A stretch of 64,000 nt of DNA. Source: an uncultured Pelagibacteraceae bacterium. GTDB lineage: Bacteria; Pseudomonadota; Alphaproteobacteria; Pelagibacterales; Pelagibacteraceae. The translations under genes were made by a program, and so were the position numbers. This document shows positions 1-12,559 of this stretch, one piece after another. A model generated the notes under the pieces. That model worked only from the letters and a program-made list of their open reading frames with translations, was not told the DNA's origin and ran no database searches. The stretch is taken from the NCBI GenBank assembly GCA_902526595.1, contig CABZLO010000001.1:58626-122625 (forward strand), in the 5' to 3' direction. How positions within the stretch are numbered: position 1 is the first letter of the stretch; each line of letters opens with the position of its first letter.

Positions 1-708
1 GTTAAAATGAATATCTACTCCTGCAATGTAAAAAACATAATCAAAATTCTCTTCATTTAACTCTGTTAAATAATGTTTTAATGTTTTTATATAACTTTGA
101 TCCTCCAAATTATCTTCTAGCTCAACATCTAAATCACTTATTGATTTTTTTGCTGGATAATTTGTCTTTGAATGCATGCTAAACGTATATACATTTCTAT
201 TTTCTTTAAATATGTCTGAGTTACCATTACCTTGATGTACATCTAAATCGACTATAAGAATTTTATTAGCTAGACCTCTATTAATCAAATAATGAGCTGC
301 AACGGCAACATCATTAAATACACAATATCCAGCACCACCATTATAATTTGCATGATGACTACCTCCTGCAGTGTTACAAGCTATTCCATAATTAATAGCA
401 AGTTTTGAAGCAAGAACTGTACCACCAGTTGCAACAAGTGATCTTTGCACCACGCTATCTACTAATGGAAACCCTATTTTCTTCACTGCATCTTTACTTA
501 ATGTTTTATTTTTAATATCTAAAATATATTCTTTAGAATGTGCGTAATTCAAAGTCTCAACGGAGCAAGCGTAAGGTTTATGAAACTTTCCAACTATTCT
601 ATTTTTAATTAAATAATTAGCTAATTCCCCAAACTTATTAATTGGAAATTTATGATCATCTCCAATTTTTGCAAAATAATCCTCATGATTAACAACTGGA
701 AGTTCCAT
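1..708 (-). CDS. Histone deacetylase family protein (acetoin utilization/acetylpolyamine amidohydrolase type), 3' part cut off
   Basis: The 5' part of a Zn-dependent deacetylase-fold amidohydrolase; the C-terminal end lies outside the window. I translated it by hand from the ATG at 708-706. The reading frame shows family hallmarks: a GGSHHA motif (active-site His pair), G-Y-C-V-F-N-D shortly after, then IVDLDVHQGNG (metal-binding Asp/His), and AGVDIH near the window edge. The family removes acetyl groups from small amines or lysines; the substrate here cannot be read from sequence. It starts 2 nt after the stop of the hydroxyacid dehydrogenase gene, so it is probably the last or a late gene of the operon with the amino-acid dehydrogenase and EamA transporter. 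Cytoplasmic; no signal peptide. Confidence 0.85.
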   Translation of the reverse strand, partial: MELPVVNHEDYFAKIGDDHKFPINKFGELANYLIKNRIVGKFHKPYACSVETLNYAHSKEYILDIKNKTLSKDAVKKIGFPLVDSVVQRSLVATGGTVLASKLAINYGIACNTAGGSHHANYNGGAGYCVFNDVAVAAHYLINRGLANKILIVDLDVHQGNGNSDIFKENRNVYTFSMHSKTNYPAKKSISDLDVELEDNLEDQSYIKTLKHYLTELNEENFDYVFYIAGVDIHFN

Positions 709-710
709 TT

Positions 711-1661
711 TTATTCTAGCACTCTTATTGGCTTACCATTAACACAGGCCTCTAAACCCTCAATCATTTGATTGTAAAAAATACTATAATTTTCAGCAGT
801 AACATACCCTATATGTGGGGTTAACAATGCGTTAGGTAAAAATCTCAACTTATTATTTTCTGGTAATGGTTCTTTCTCATATACATCTATACCTGCACCA
901 GCAATCACATTAGTTGATAATGCAATAATTAAATCATCTTCATTAATAATCTCCCCTCTAGAAGTATTAATAATAAATGAGTTCTTTTTCATGTTATCAA
1001 ATTCTTTAATTGTAATGCAATCTTTATATCTTTCACCGCCTTGGACATGGATTGATAAAAAATCAGAATTTTTTATTAAGTCGTCTTTGCTGCATGGAAG
1101 CACATCTAATTCCTTGCATGTATCAAGATTTAAATTTTCGCTCCAGGCCATAACTTGCATTCCAAAAGCTTTTGCAATTTTTGCAACCTGTGATCCTACT
1201 TTTCCTAAACCAATTAATCCTAAGATTTTTCCTTTTAGTTCAACACCAAGGGTTGTTTGCCAGTATCCTTGATACATATTGTCGAATTCCTCTTTAAAAT
1301 TTCTAGCTAAGCCTAATATAAGCGCCCAGGTTAACTCAGGGGTTGGGTTTTTATTTATATCAGTACCACAGACAATTATTTTTCTTTTTTTGGCAGCATC
1401 TAGATCAATTGATTTATTTCTTAATCCACTAGTGATAACAAATTTTAAACTATTTAAATTATCAATTAAATTTTTAGTAATTGGTGTTCTTTCCCTCATT
1501 ATAAGCAATGCCTCAAAATCTAATAATTGCTCTAAAGCATCAGCCTCATCTACAAAAGGCTCACTAAAAACTTTAAATTCATATTTTCCAGATAGTTTTT
1601 CTAAATCTACAAATTGTTGTGCAACATTTTGATAATCATCTAAAATAGCAACTTTAAGCAT
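711..1661 (-). CDS. D-2-hydroxyacid dehydrogenase (NAD-dependent)
   Basis: 316 residues, normal for the D-isomer-specific 2-hydroxyacid dehydrogenase family, which interconverts 2-oxo acids and D-2-hydroxy acids with NAD(P)H. The Rossmann motif G-L-G-K-V-G is at 151-156. Catalytic residues fit the family: Arg235 in NTSRGE, Glu264 in the DVYEKEP stretch, His283 in TPHIG. Substrate is unassigned: the family includes phosphoglycerate, glyoxylate/hydroxypyruvate and lactate dehydrogenases, and no ACT domain follows, so classical SerA is unlikely. Its start overlaps the end of the EamA transporter gene by 8 nt, which indicates co-transcription with the upstream FAD dehydrogenase; a 2-oxo acid made by that enzyme could be the substrate (inference). 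Confidence 0.88.
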   Translation of the reverse strand: MLKVAILDDYQNVAQQFVDLEKLSGKYEFKVFSEPFVDEADALEQLLDFEALLIMRERTPITKNLIDNLNSLKFVITSGLRNKSIDLDAAKKRKIIVCGTDINKNPTPELTWALILGLARNFKEEFDNMYQGYWQTTLGVELKGKILGLIGLGKVGSQVAKIAKAFGMQVMAWSENLNLDTCKELDVLPCSKDDLIKNSDFLSIHVQGGERYKDCITIKEFDNMKKNSFIINTSRGEIINEDDLIIALSTNVIAGAGIDVYEKEPLPENNKLRFLPNALLTPHIGYVTAENYSIFYNQMIEGLEACVNGKPIRVLE

Positions 1662-2550
1662 TTATTTTTTTTTTGTTTGATAAAAACAAACCTAATATAA
1701 TTAAAATGGTTCCAATTAAATGATAAAATAAAAATTTTTCATCAAAAAATATCATTGCAAAAATCGTACTAAATAAAGGGATTAATGATAAAAATATTCC
1801 TGATCTATTGGGCCCTATTATTGATACTGCTCCAGCCCAACAATAATAAGATCCAATGCTTGGAAAAATCGCAACATAAAGTAAAATATATATTAAGTTT
1901 AAATTTACATTTATTGAATTACCCTGATTTAATTCAAGAAAAAAAGCAGGTGTAAGCATTAGCAGTCCAAAAGTACAAATAATTTGGACAAGTGCTAGCA
2001 GAGAGATTTCAAAATTTCTTTTTTTTAAAAAAGCAGAGTAAACTCCCCAGGAAATAATTGCAGCGACCATAAATAAATCTCCTGTATTAAAGTCTAGCGA
2101 AACCAATATGTCTAAATCAAGTTTAGTAATGATTACTAAAATTCCTAGTGTTGAAATTAACAGACCAGATAATTGAAAAATATTTGTTTTTTCTATTTTA
2201 AGTAAAAAACAAACCAAAATAATTGTAGCTGGTATTGCAGTGTTAAAAAGTGATGCATTTATTACTTGTGTATAATTTAGTGCCTTGTAAGTAAGAGCAG
2301 TAAATAAAAACACACTAGTTACTCCTAATAAAAATAATAATTTAAAATTTTTAAATATTATTTTTTTTAAGCTTAAAATTTCTTTATAAGTAAAAGGCAA
2401 TAATATTATCCAAACTAGAAGCCATCTTAAAAATGCGAGTGTAAATGGGGATATACTTTCTATAAATGCAAATTTTCCTATATTAAAATTGCCTGCCCAA
2501 AACAATGTGGCGCAAACCAACATAAAGTAAGCTTTAAAATTTTGGCTCAC
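1654..2550 (-). CDS. EamA/DMT-family transporter
   Basis: 298 residues with about ten hydrophobic segments arranged as two EamA repeats, the layout of drug/metabolite transporters such as RhaT and YdcZ relatives. The N-terminal half shows the characteristic FWAGNFNIGKFAF segment near residue 18. Members export amino acids or other small metabolites across the inner membrane; the cargo is not predictable. The start codon directly follows the stop of the FAD dehydrogenase gene and the 3' end overlaps the next gene, so it sits in the middle of a compact operon. Export or import of an amino acid or its keto/hydroxy acid would fit that context, but this is inference. Confidence 0.85.
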   Translation of the reverse strand: MSQNFKAYFMLVCATLFWAGNFNIGKFAFIESISPFTLAFLRWLLVWIILLPFTYKEILSLKKIIFKNFKLLFLLGVTSVFLFTALTYKALNYTQVINASLFNTAIPATIILVCFLLKIEKTNIFQLSGLLISTLGILVIITKLDLDILVSLDFNTGDLFMVAAIISWGVYSAFLKKRNFEISLLALVQIICTFGLLMLTPAFFLELNQGNSINVNLNLIYILLYVAIFPSIGSYYCWAGAVSIIGPNRSGIFLSLIPLFSTIFAMIFFDEKFLFYHLIGTILIILGLFLSNKKKINA

Positions 2551-3795
2551 TTAATTAAATCTAAGAGAACTATATGGTTTTAAATCTAAATTAGTATTTT
2601 CGTTTGCAATCATACCTGAAACAATCTTCCCAGATATTGGCCCTAAAGTCCATCCCAAATGATGGTGTCCAAAACAATAATATATGTTTTTATAATTTTT
2701 AGATGGACCCATAACTGGTAAAAAATCAGGAAGAGTTGGTCTAAAACCTAACCACTCATCCTCATGTTCAGGTAAATCTCCAAGTATATATTTTGCATTA
2801 TTAATTAAATTTTTTATTCTTGATTTTGATAAAGGATTATCCAATCCACCAAACTCTACAGTACCTACTACTCTTAAACCCTGTTCCATTGGGGTTATAC
2901 CAAATCCTCGATTTGAAAATATTACTGGTCTACTTAACAAATGATCACAATTTTTAAAATGAACATGATATCCTCTTTCGGTATCTAATGGTATTTTTTC
3001 ACCAAAGTTATCAGTAAGTTTTTTTGAGAAGGCACCACATGCAATCACTGCTTTGTCGAAAATATAATTTTGAATTTCAGTTTTAAAAATAGGTTTTTCC
3101 TCATCAAAATTAATTTCTTTGATATTAACCTTGTTAAATTTACCCCCTTTTTTTAAAAATAAATCAAATAACTTTAGAAGTATTTTTTTTGGATTACGAG
3201 CATGTCTTGCGTAAGGGTAATAAACTCCTGAATGATAAATTGGTTGTATATGTGGTTCTAGGTCATGGATTTCAGCTTTGTTAACTAATTGCTGCTTAAC
3301 ACCCAATTTCTCTCTTACATTAATTTCAAGTTCTCTGCTTTTTAAATTTTGATCATTCCAAATATATAGAATTCCCTTGTTCTCAACTAAACCTTCTAAA
3401 TCTATTTCATCAAATAATTCATCATATGCTGGTAAGGCCAGATCTAAAATTTGATGCATATTTTTAGCTGTATGCATCATTTTATTAGTTGTTGAGTTCA
3501 TAATAAATTTTAAAAACCATGGAATCATTTTGGGTACATAGTTCCATTTTAATGCTAGTGGACCAGAGGAACTCATGAGCATTGCAGGTACATCTGTTAA
3601 CACATCTGGTCTGTTAATTGGAACAGAAGCATATGGAGAAAAATGTCCTGCATTTCCATAAGATGCAGCTTGAGCGCCTGGGTTATCTCTATCAAAAATA
3701 GTTACTTTAAAACCTTTTTTTTGTAAAAATAAAGCATTAGAAACACCTTGTATACCAGCACCAACTATTCCTATCTTAATATTTTTACTCATCAT
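2551..3795 (-). CDS. FAD-dependent D-amino acid dehydrogenase (DadA-like oxidoreductase)
   Basis: 414 residues with an N-terminal FAD-binding GxGxxG motif (G12-A-G-I-Q-G17) followed by an acidic residue at the end of beta-2 (IFDRD). The C-terminal region has GFRPTLPDFLPVMG and a YCFGHHHLGWTLGP motif typical of DadA, which oxidises D-amino acids to 2-oxo acids and passes electrons to the respiratory chain. Length matches DadA (about 415-430). Related DAO-family enzymes act on hydroxyproline or glycine derivatives, so the exact substrate is open. It is the first gene of the left-hand operon; 63 nt separate it from rodA upstream, enough for a promoter, but I could not settle on one. Confidence 0.85.
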   Translation of the reverse strand: MMSKNIKIGIVGAGIQGVSNALFLQKKGFKVTIFDRDNPGAQAASYGNAGHFSPYASVPINRPDVLTDVPAMLMSSSGPLALKWNYVPKMIPWFLKFIMNSTTNKMMHTAKNMHQILDLALPAYDELFDEIDLEGLVENKGILYIWNDQNLKSRELEINVREKLGVKQQLVNKAEIHDLEPHIQPIYHSGVYYPYARHARNPKKILLKLFDLFLKKGGKFNKVNIKEINFDEEKPIFKTEIQNYIFDKAVIACGAFSKKLTDNFGEKIPLDTERGYHVHFKNCDHLLSRPVIFSNRGFGITPMEQGLRVVGTVEFGGLDNPLSKSRIKNLINNAKYILGDLPEHEDEWLGFRPTLPDFLPVMGPSKNYKNIYYCFGHHHLGWTLGPISGKIVSGMIANENTNLDLKPYSSLRFN

Positions 3796-3858
3796 TTCTT
3801 ATACAATCAAAAATTATATTTTTAGAGTGACAAATTATGCTTATTTAAAATACAGTCA

Positions 3859-4983
3859 TTAGGCAATTATTTGTTTGCGATTAATTTTGGCGCTCAAAAC
3901 AATACCAAAACCTATCATGGTGGCTAACATTGAAGAACCACCATAAGACATAATAGGCAGAGGTGAACCAACAATTGGAAGTAAGCCCAAAACCATTGAC
4001 AAGTTTACCACGATATAAATAAAAATTGAAAAAGCAAAACTAAAGCAGAACAATTTAGAAAAATTACTTCTTGATAGTGCTCCAATACGAATGATTCTGA
4101 ATATAATTACTGTGTAAAGAATCAAAAGACCGACAGATCCTATAAATCCAAATTCCTCTGAAAATAAAGTAAAAATAAAGTCAGTGTGTTTTTCTGGTAA
4201 AAAATCTAAATAACTTTGTGTACCTTTTAAGAATCCCTTGCCCTCTAACCCACCTGATCCTACAGCAATTTTGGATTGAATAATTTGATAACCTGCTCCT
4301 AAAGGATCTCTGTCTGGATCTAAAAATGTTAATATTCTTAATTTTTGATAAGGTTTCAAAAAAGATATAATAAAAGGTAGAGATATTAAAAAAGTCAAAA
4401 ATGAATAGACAAAGTATTTTACTTTTACTCCTCCCAACCACAAAACAATTAACCCACTCATAGCAATTAGCACTGATGTTCCGAGATCTGGTTGAGATAT
4501 TACAAATATAATTGGTATTATTATAATTGACAGTACTAAAATTATACTTGTCAGAGAATTTACACTCTCAACTTTAATACGATGATAGTATTTTGCAAGA
4601 CATAAAATGATAGCAATTTTCATTAATTCTGAAGGCTGGAGAACAAATAAATATAAATCCATCCATCTTTGTGAGCCTGATGATTTAAGACCAAAAAATG
4701 AAACGTACAGTAACAAAAGAATGATTAAGAAGTAAAATAAATATGCAAAACTATGCCAATATCTAATATTAAAAAATGCAATCAATATCATCATAGGGAA
4801 AAAAACTGCTAGTTTACTAAAATGGCTTTTGGTATGAAAAAGTATCTCTCCACCATCTGTTGAATACATCACCAGTAAACTTATTATTGATAAAAGAATA
4901 ATACAAATCAACAATGTATAATCCATCTCTTTAATTTTTTGAAAAAATGAAAGTTCTGAATTTAATGTATCTCTTTGAAACAT
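3859..4983 (-). CDS. rodA: Rod shape-determining protein RodA (SEDS peptidoglycan glycosyltransferase)
   Basis: 374 residues, strongly hydrophobic with about ten membrane segments. It has SEDS-family signatures: SSGSQRWMDL around residue 100, QPSELMKIA, SQPDLGTS, and near the C-terminus the GSPLPIMSYGGSSM motif. RodA polymerises glycan strands during side-wall growth, working with PBP2 in the inner membrane. The gene starts with an ATG that shares its last bases with the stop of mrdA, as expected for the mreBCD-mrdA-rodA elongasome operon, in which it is the last gene. It is somewhat shorter than FtsW proteins, which supports RodA over FtsW, as does the neighbouring PBP2 gene. Confidence 0.96.
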   Translation of the reverse strand: MFQRDTLNSELSFFQKIKEMDYTLLICIILLSIISLLVMYSTDGGEILFHTKSHFSKLAVFFPMMILIAFFNIRYWHSFAYLFYFLIILLLLYVSFFGLKSSGSQRWMDLYLFVLQPSELMKIAIILCLAKYYHRIKVESVNSLTSIILVLSIIIIPIIFVISQPDLGTSVLIAMSGLIVLWLGGVKVKYFVYSFLTFLISLPFIISFLKPYQKLRILTFLDPDRDPLGAGYQIIQSKIAVGSGGLEGKGFLKGTQSYLDFLPEKHTDFIFTLFSEEFGFIGSVGLLILYTVIIFRIIRIGALSRSNFSKLFCFSFAFSIFIYIVVNLSMVLGLLPIVGSPLPIMSYGGSSMLATMIGFGIVLSAKINRKQIIA

Positions 4984-6887
4984 TAGATATTTATATTTTC
5001 GAAGTTAGATTGTTTGTTTCTAAGTTCATCTCTATCAATTATTAATTTAAACAATTCTTTTGCCATTGGAGCGGCAGCTTTACTGCCTGAACCACCGTGC
5101 TCTACAATTATACTTAATGCATATCTTGGGTTTTTATATGGGCCATAAGCAACATAAAGTGCATGATCTCTATCCTTATAAGGTATTTGTTCTAATTTTA
5201 GATCAAGTTCCCTTTCTCTTTTGCTTATTCTTTTTACTTGAGAAGTACCAGTTTTGCCTGCGAATTGATATTTTGGATCGTCAATTCTGGATCTGTAAGA
5301 AGTGCCAAATTGCTCATTTGTAGAACTAAACATTGCTTCTTGAATTATTTTAATATTTTTTGAATCATTAAATAATCTGGTATTAGGTTTTTGCAAAGAC
5401 TGAAGTTCCATTGAGTTTTTTGCATCCTCTAAAGTTAAAGGATCATCATTTACTATAATTTTTGGTTTGATTTTATATCCACCATTTGCAATTTGAGCTG
5501 TCATTAAACACAATTGTAGGGGTGTAGTTTGAGTGTATCCTTGTCCAATTCCTGTAATTAATGTTTCACCTAAAACCCATCCTCTTCCAAGATTATTTTT
5601 TTTCCAATTAGTATTTGGAAACAAACCTCTTTTTTCATTATCAAAATATTCTCCTAATACTTTTTCACCTAAGCCAAATTTCTTAGCAGTGACATTTAAT
5701 CGATCAACTCCTAGCAATCTTGCAATTTCATAAAAATAAGTGTCACAAGACTGTTTCATTGCATTTTTTAAACTTACAAAACCATGTCCTTTTTCTTTCC
5801 AGCAATGAAAAGTTTGGCCATATAATTCTGTTTTACCTGTACATTTAACCTTAAAATTTGGATTGATAATCTTGTTCTCTAAAGCAGAAAGAGCTACGAT
5901 TGGCTTAATGGTTGATCCTGGAGAATAAAGCCCTGAAAGAGTTTTATTAATCAAAGGCTTTAATGGATTATTTCTAATTAGTTGCCACTCATCTTGACTA
6001 ATACCAAACAAAAATAAATTTGGATCATAAGAGGGAGAGGAGTACATAGCAATTATATCTCCTGTATAAATATCCATAACACTTATTGATCCTGCTTTAT
6101 TCGAAAGCAATTGAGAAGAAAGTTTTTGAACTTCTGTATCTACAGTTAATCTGATTTTGCTGCCTTGTAGTCCTTTTTGATATTCCAATTGATTTATTCT
6201 TTTTCCATAAGCATTAACCTCATATCTCTGAATTGCGTTAGTCCCTATTAATTGATTCTCAAGTGTTTTTTCCAAACCTAACTTTCCAATTTTCATACCT
6301 GGAACAAACCTTTCTTTTACTATTTCATTTTCTAATATTTCCTCTTCATTCGGTTGACTTACATAACCTAAAACATGAGTATAGATTTCACTAAATGGAT
6401 AATTTCTAGAAATTGTCATTACAGGTTTTACACCAACTAAATCATATAAATAATTGTTAACCTTTAGGAATTGGCTCCAACTTAAATTCTCGGATACAAT
6501 TATACTGTCCCAAGGTTTTAATTTATTTTTTAAATTTACTATTTTCTGAATTTTTTTCTCACTTAGATTCAAAAGTGTTTTTAATCTTACTAAAAGATAG
6601 TTAAAGTTTTCAACTTGCTCAGGTATAATATGTAATTGATAAACTTTTAAATTACCTGCAATTATATTTCCAAAATAATCAACAATATTCCCTCTTGTTG
6701 GTGGGAGTTTCCATTCTCTAATCCTATTTTTATCTGAAAGTGTGAGATATTTTTTATTTTCACTAATTTGAAGAGAAAAAAGACGAGCAACAATTCCTGT
6801 AAAGATAATTATTTTTGCAGCACCAATAATAAACATTCTTCTATTTATTACGTCTGATTTTCTAATTCCTAAATTTTCTTTAATCAT
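4983..6887 (-). CDS. mrdA: Penicillin-binding protein 2 (peptidoglycan DD-transpeptidase)
   Basis: 634 residues: a short cytoplasmic N-terminus, one membrane anchor around residues 18-38, a PBP dimerisation domain, then the transpeptidase domain. All three active-site motifs are present: S325-T-I-K328, S380-C-D382 (SxD, usual for PBP2) and K545-T-G547. PBP2 crosslinks lateral-wall peptidoglycan with RodA. The gene overlaps mreD at its 5' end by 8 nt and rodA at its 3' end by 1 nt, so translation is probably coupled through the operon. Confidence 0.97.
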   Translation of the reverse strand: MIKENLGIRKSDVINRRMFIIGAAKIIIFTGIVARLFSLQISENKKYLTLSDKNRIREWKLPPTRGNIVDYFGNIIAGNLKVYQLHIIPEQVENFNYLLVRLKTLLNLSEKKIQKIVNLKNKLKPWDSIIVSENLSWSQFLKVNNYLYDLVGVKPVMTISRNYPFSEIYTHVLGYVSQPNEEEILENEIVKERFVPGMKIGKLGLEKTLENQLIGTNAIQRYEVNAYGKRINQLEYQKGLQGSKIRLTVDTEVQKLSSQLLSNKAGSISVMDIYTGDIIAMYSSPSYDPNLFLFGISQDEWQLIRNNPLKPLINKTLSGLYSPGSTIKPIVALSALENKIINPNFKVKCTGKTELYGQTFHCWKEKGHGFVSLKNAMKQSCDTYFYEIARLLGVDRLNVTAKKFGLGEKVLGEYFDNEKRGLFPNTNWKKNNLGRGWVLGETLITGIGQGYTQTTPLQLCLMTAQIANGGYKIKPKIIVNDDPLTLEDAKNSMELQSLQKPNTRLFNDSKNIKIIQEAMFSSTNEQFGTSYRSRIDDPKYQFAGKTGTSQVKRISKRERELDLKLEQIPYKDRDHALYVAYGPYKNPRYALSIIVEHGGSGSKAAAPMAKELFKLIIDRDELRNKQSNFENINI

Positions 6888-7398
6888 TTTTATTTTGTGA
6901 AATTAATTGACTTAAAAAGTTAAATACTACGAAAAACAATGGATAAAACAAAAATGTAAATCCTGTATTAACTACATAGCTCATGTAATTAATTTCTATA
7001 AGAAATATCAAATCTAATATAATTACCTGTATTGAATTAATTAGAATCATTGTAAATAAAAAAGAAAACCAGTCTTTTACAAAGTTTGGGCTTAACGTAA
7101 TATTTCTTATGTATGCTGTGACTGCGCATAGTATCAAATAACACAGGCTACTTATTCCTATTGGAATACCTGTAACGACATCATTTACAACTCCTGCTAA
7201 AAATATAGAAAAGTATCCTAGGCTATCAGGATTTCTTAAAGTCCAATAAAAAATTAAAATATGAATAAAATTAAAAGAGAAATTTTCAATTTTTAGGTAA
7301 TTAAAATCAAAATCATTAAATACAGAAATAAATAAAATTATCAAAGGTAGGTAGGATAAAAATGCTCTTAAAAAAGTACTTTTATTTAGAGAAGACAT
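6880..7398 (-). CDS. mreD: Rod shape-determining protein MreD
   Basis: 172 residues with five or six predicted membrane helices and few conserved motifs. Identity rests on size, the ladder of hydrophobic segments, the family-like Y-F-x-x-F-L-A-G-V-V-N-D stretch near residue 60, and its place between mreC and mrdA. MreD is an inner-membrane part of the elongasome that works with MreC to control RodA-PBP2. Its start shares a base with the stop of mreC, and its end overlaps mrdA. Confidence 0.9.
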   Translation of the reverse strand: MSSLNKSTFLRAFLSYLPLIILFISVFNDFDFNYLKIENFSFNFIHILIFYWTLRNPDSLGYFSIFLAGVVNDVVTGIPIGISSLCYLILCAVTAYIRNITLSPNFVKDWFSFLFTMILINSIQVIILDLIFLIEINYMSYVVNTGFTFLFYPLFFVVFNFLSQLISQNKND

Positions 7399-8246
7399 TA
7401 ATTTTTATCTCCAACGCTAAACGAAGCTATTTTAACATAGTTTAATTGAGTAAAATCAGAAAAGAAATTAACTTTATTTTTTAAATCTTTAGATATTTTT
7501 CCAATAGGTATCCCAGGTTTAAAAAGGCCTCCAAGACCTGAGGTATAAATTATAGAGTCTGTTTTATTTAAATCATTTTCAATATCATCTTTTGTATGTT
7601 CAATTATTCCATAATCCTTACCAGTGCCTGAAACTACTGCTTGAATATTTTGTGGAGCTAAAACTGAAGGTATTTTACTATTAAGATCGGATAACAATAG
7701 GGCTCTAGAATTCGTGTAATTAACCTCAATTATTTGGCCTACAAGATATACTCCATCTATTATTGCCATTCCCATTTTTACATTATCCTTTGTTCCTTTA
7801 TTTAAAATAATAGATTTAAGGAAAGGACTTTCTCTATCAATTAAAACTTTTGCTAATATTTCATCTGAATTTATATTTTCATTAATAAGATTTCTCAATT
7901 TTTCATTTTCTGATTTTAAAAAATTGTTTGTTATTTTTTCTTGTTTTAAATTTTCTAATTCTAATTTTATATCTTTATAATTTTGAAATAAATTTATATG
8001 ATTTTTAATCTTAAATGTTATTTCCTGAAGATAATTCTCAGGCTTAGATATCATGTATGAAGATCTATAAATAATTTCATTAATACCAATCTTTACAAAC
8101 TGAATAGGTTTAAAATTTATATTACTTAAAATAACTACAACTATCGATAATAATATTAGGCTTAATAATGAAAATTTTTGTTTATCTTTTTTTTTTAAAA
8201 AGGCTGATCTAAAGGCAATTACAAAATCGTCTCTGCCTGTAGCCAT
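7398..8246 (-). CDS. mreC: Cell shape-determining protein MreC
   Basis: 282 residues: a short N-terminal cytoplasmic part, one membrane helix around residues 28-45, a coiled coil roughly 75-125, then the beta-barrel periplasmic domain with the family segment VLIDRESPFLKSIILNKGT and a later TSGLGGLFKPGIPIGKI stretch. It bridges MreB/MreD and the periplasmic side of PBP2. Size and domain order are normal. It lies 6 nt downstream of mreB and ends 1 nt into mreD, within the elongasome operon. Confidence 0.95.
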   Translation of the reverse strand: MATGRDDFVIAFRSAFLKKKDKQKFSLLSLILLSIVVVILSNINFKPIQFVKIGINEIIYRSSYMISKPENYLQEITFKIKNHINLFQNYKDIKLELENLKQEKITNNFLKSENEKLRNLINENINSDEILAKVLIDRESPFLKSIILNKGTKDNVKMGMAIIDGVYLVGQIIEVNYTNSRALLLSDLNSKIPSVLAPQNIQAVVSGTGKDYGIIEHTKDDIENDLNKTDSIIYTSGLGGLFKPGIPIGKISKDLKNKVNFFSDFTQLNYVKIASFSVGDKN

Positions 8247-8252
8247 CTTTTT

Positions 8253-10858
<2,606 letters not shown>

Positions 10859-10880
10859 AACTAAATTTTATAGAAAATTC

Positions 10881-10908
10881 ATATTACAATCTATAAGTGA
10901 GAATGCAA
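10881..10908 (-). promoter_or_regulatory. Candidate sigma-70 promoter for leuA-mreBCD
   Basis: On the minus strand a TTGCAT box (10908-10903) is followed after 16 nt by TAATAT (10886-10881), leaving a leader of about 15 nt before the leuA ATG at 10858. It lies in the 106-nt gap between ilvC and leuA, downstream of the inverted repeat at 10938-10955. Identified by eye; boxes like these arise easily by chance in such AT-rich DNA. Confidence 0.4.
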
Positions 10909-10937
10909 AATAAATGTTAGATTCAAGGTGTATTTTT

Positions 10938-10955
10938 AAGACCTTTTTGGGTCTT
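10938..10955 (-). terminator. Inverted repeat after ilvC, possible weak terminator
   Basis: AAGACC and GGTCTT, 6 bp arms separated by a 6-nt loop, lie 9 nt beyond the ilvC stop. On the minus strand the stem is followed by A-rich sequence rather than a U-run, so as an intrinsic terminator it is imperfect. It may be an mRNA 3'-end stabilising hairpin or may mark the end of ilvBHC transcripts. Confidence 0.4.
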
Positions 10956-10964
10956 TATCAAAAT

Positions 10965-12005
<1,041 letters not shown>

Positions 12006-12554
12006 TTAATTAAATATTTTAGCACCCCTTGTCATCGCAACTGCCCCGGTTCTAGAAGCGCTAATAAGTCCCCAAGGTTTTAATTTTTTACTAATTTTGT
12101 CAATTTCTCTTCTAAGTGCTGTTATTTGAATAACTTTAGATGTTTTAGTTTCATCTAAAATAACTAAATCAAATTTTTTACAAGCATTTAAACATTTTTC
12201 CATTTTCTTTTTTTTTCCAGTAATTTTAAATAATGCCATTTCTTTAAATATGACATTTTTATCCTCTCTTTTAAATTCTGCAACTTTATGGACAGGCACT
12301 AATTTAGCTAATTGAAGTTTGATTTGGTCAATTACTTGGGGTGTCCCTGTAGTAACAATTGTAATTCTAGAAATGTTTTTAACTGCATCTACTTCTGCTA
12401 CTGCTAAAGACTCAATATTGTATCCACGGCCTGAAAAAAGTCCAACAACTCTTGCAAGCACACCGGCCTCATTATCAACCCAAACTACAAATATATATGT
12501 ATCTGATTTCTCTCTTTTAGTCGGAACACTATAAGCTGATTTTGATTTTGGCAT
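12006..12554 (-). CDS. ilvH: Acetolactate synthase small (regulatory) subunit
   Basis: 182 residues with an N-terminal ACT domain (about 18-92: FVVWVDNEAGVLARVVGLFSGRGYN-type fold) and the C-terminal small-subunit domain. It binds valine and activates or feedback-controls the catalytic subunit encoded 5 nt upstream. It starts with a short Lys/Ser-rich tail before the ACT domain. Position between ilvB and ilvC confirms the role; ilvN is an equivalent name. Confidence 0.96.
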   Translation of the reverse strand: MPKSKSAYSVPTKREKSDTYIFVVWVDNEAGVLARVVGLFSGRGYNIESLAVAEVDAVKNISRITIVTTGTPQVIDQIKLQLAKLVPVHKVAEFKREDKNVIFKEMALFKITGKKKKMEKCLNACKKFDLVILDETKTSKVIQITALRREIDKISKKLKPWGLISASRTGAVAMTRGAKIFN

Positions 12555-12559
12555 TATAT

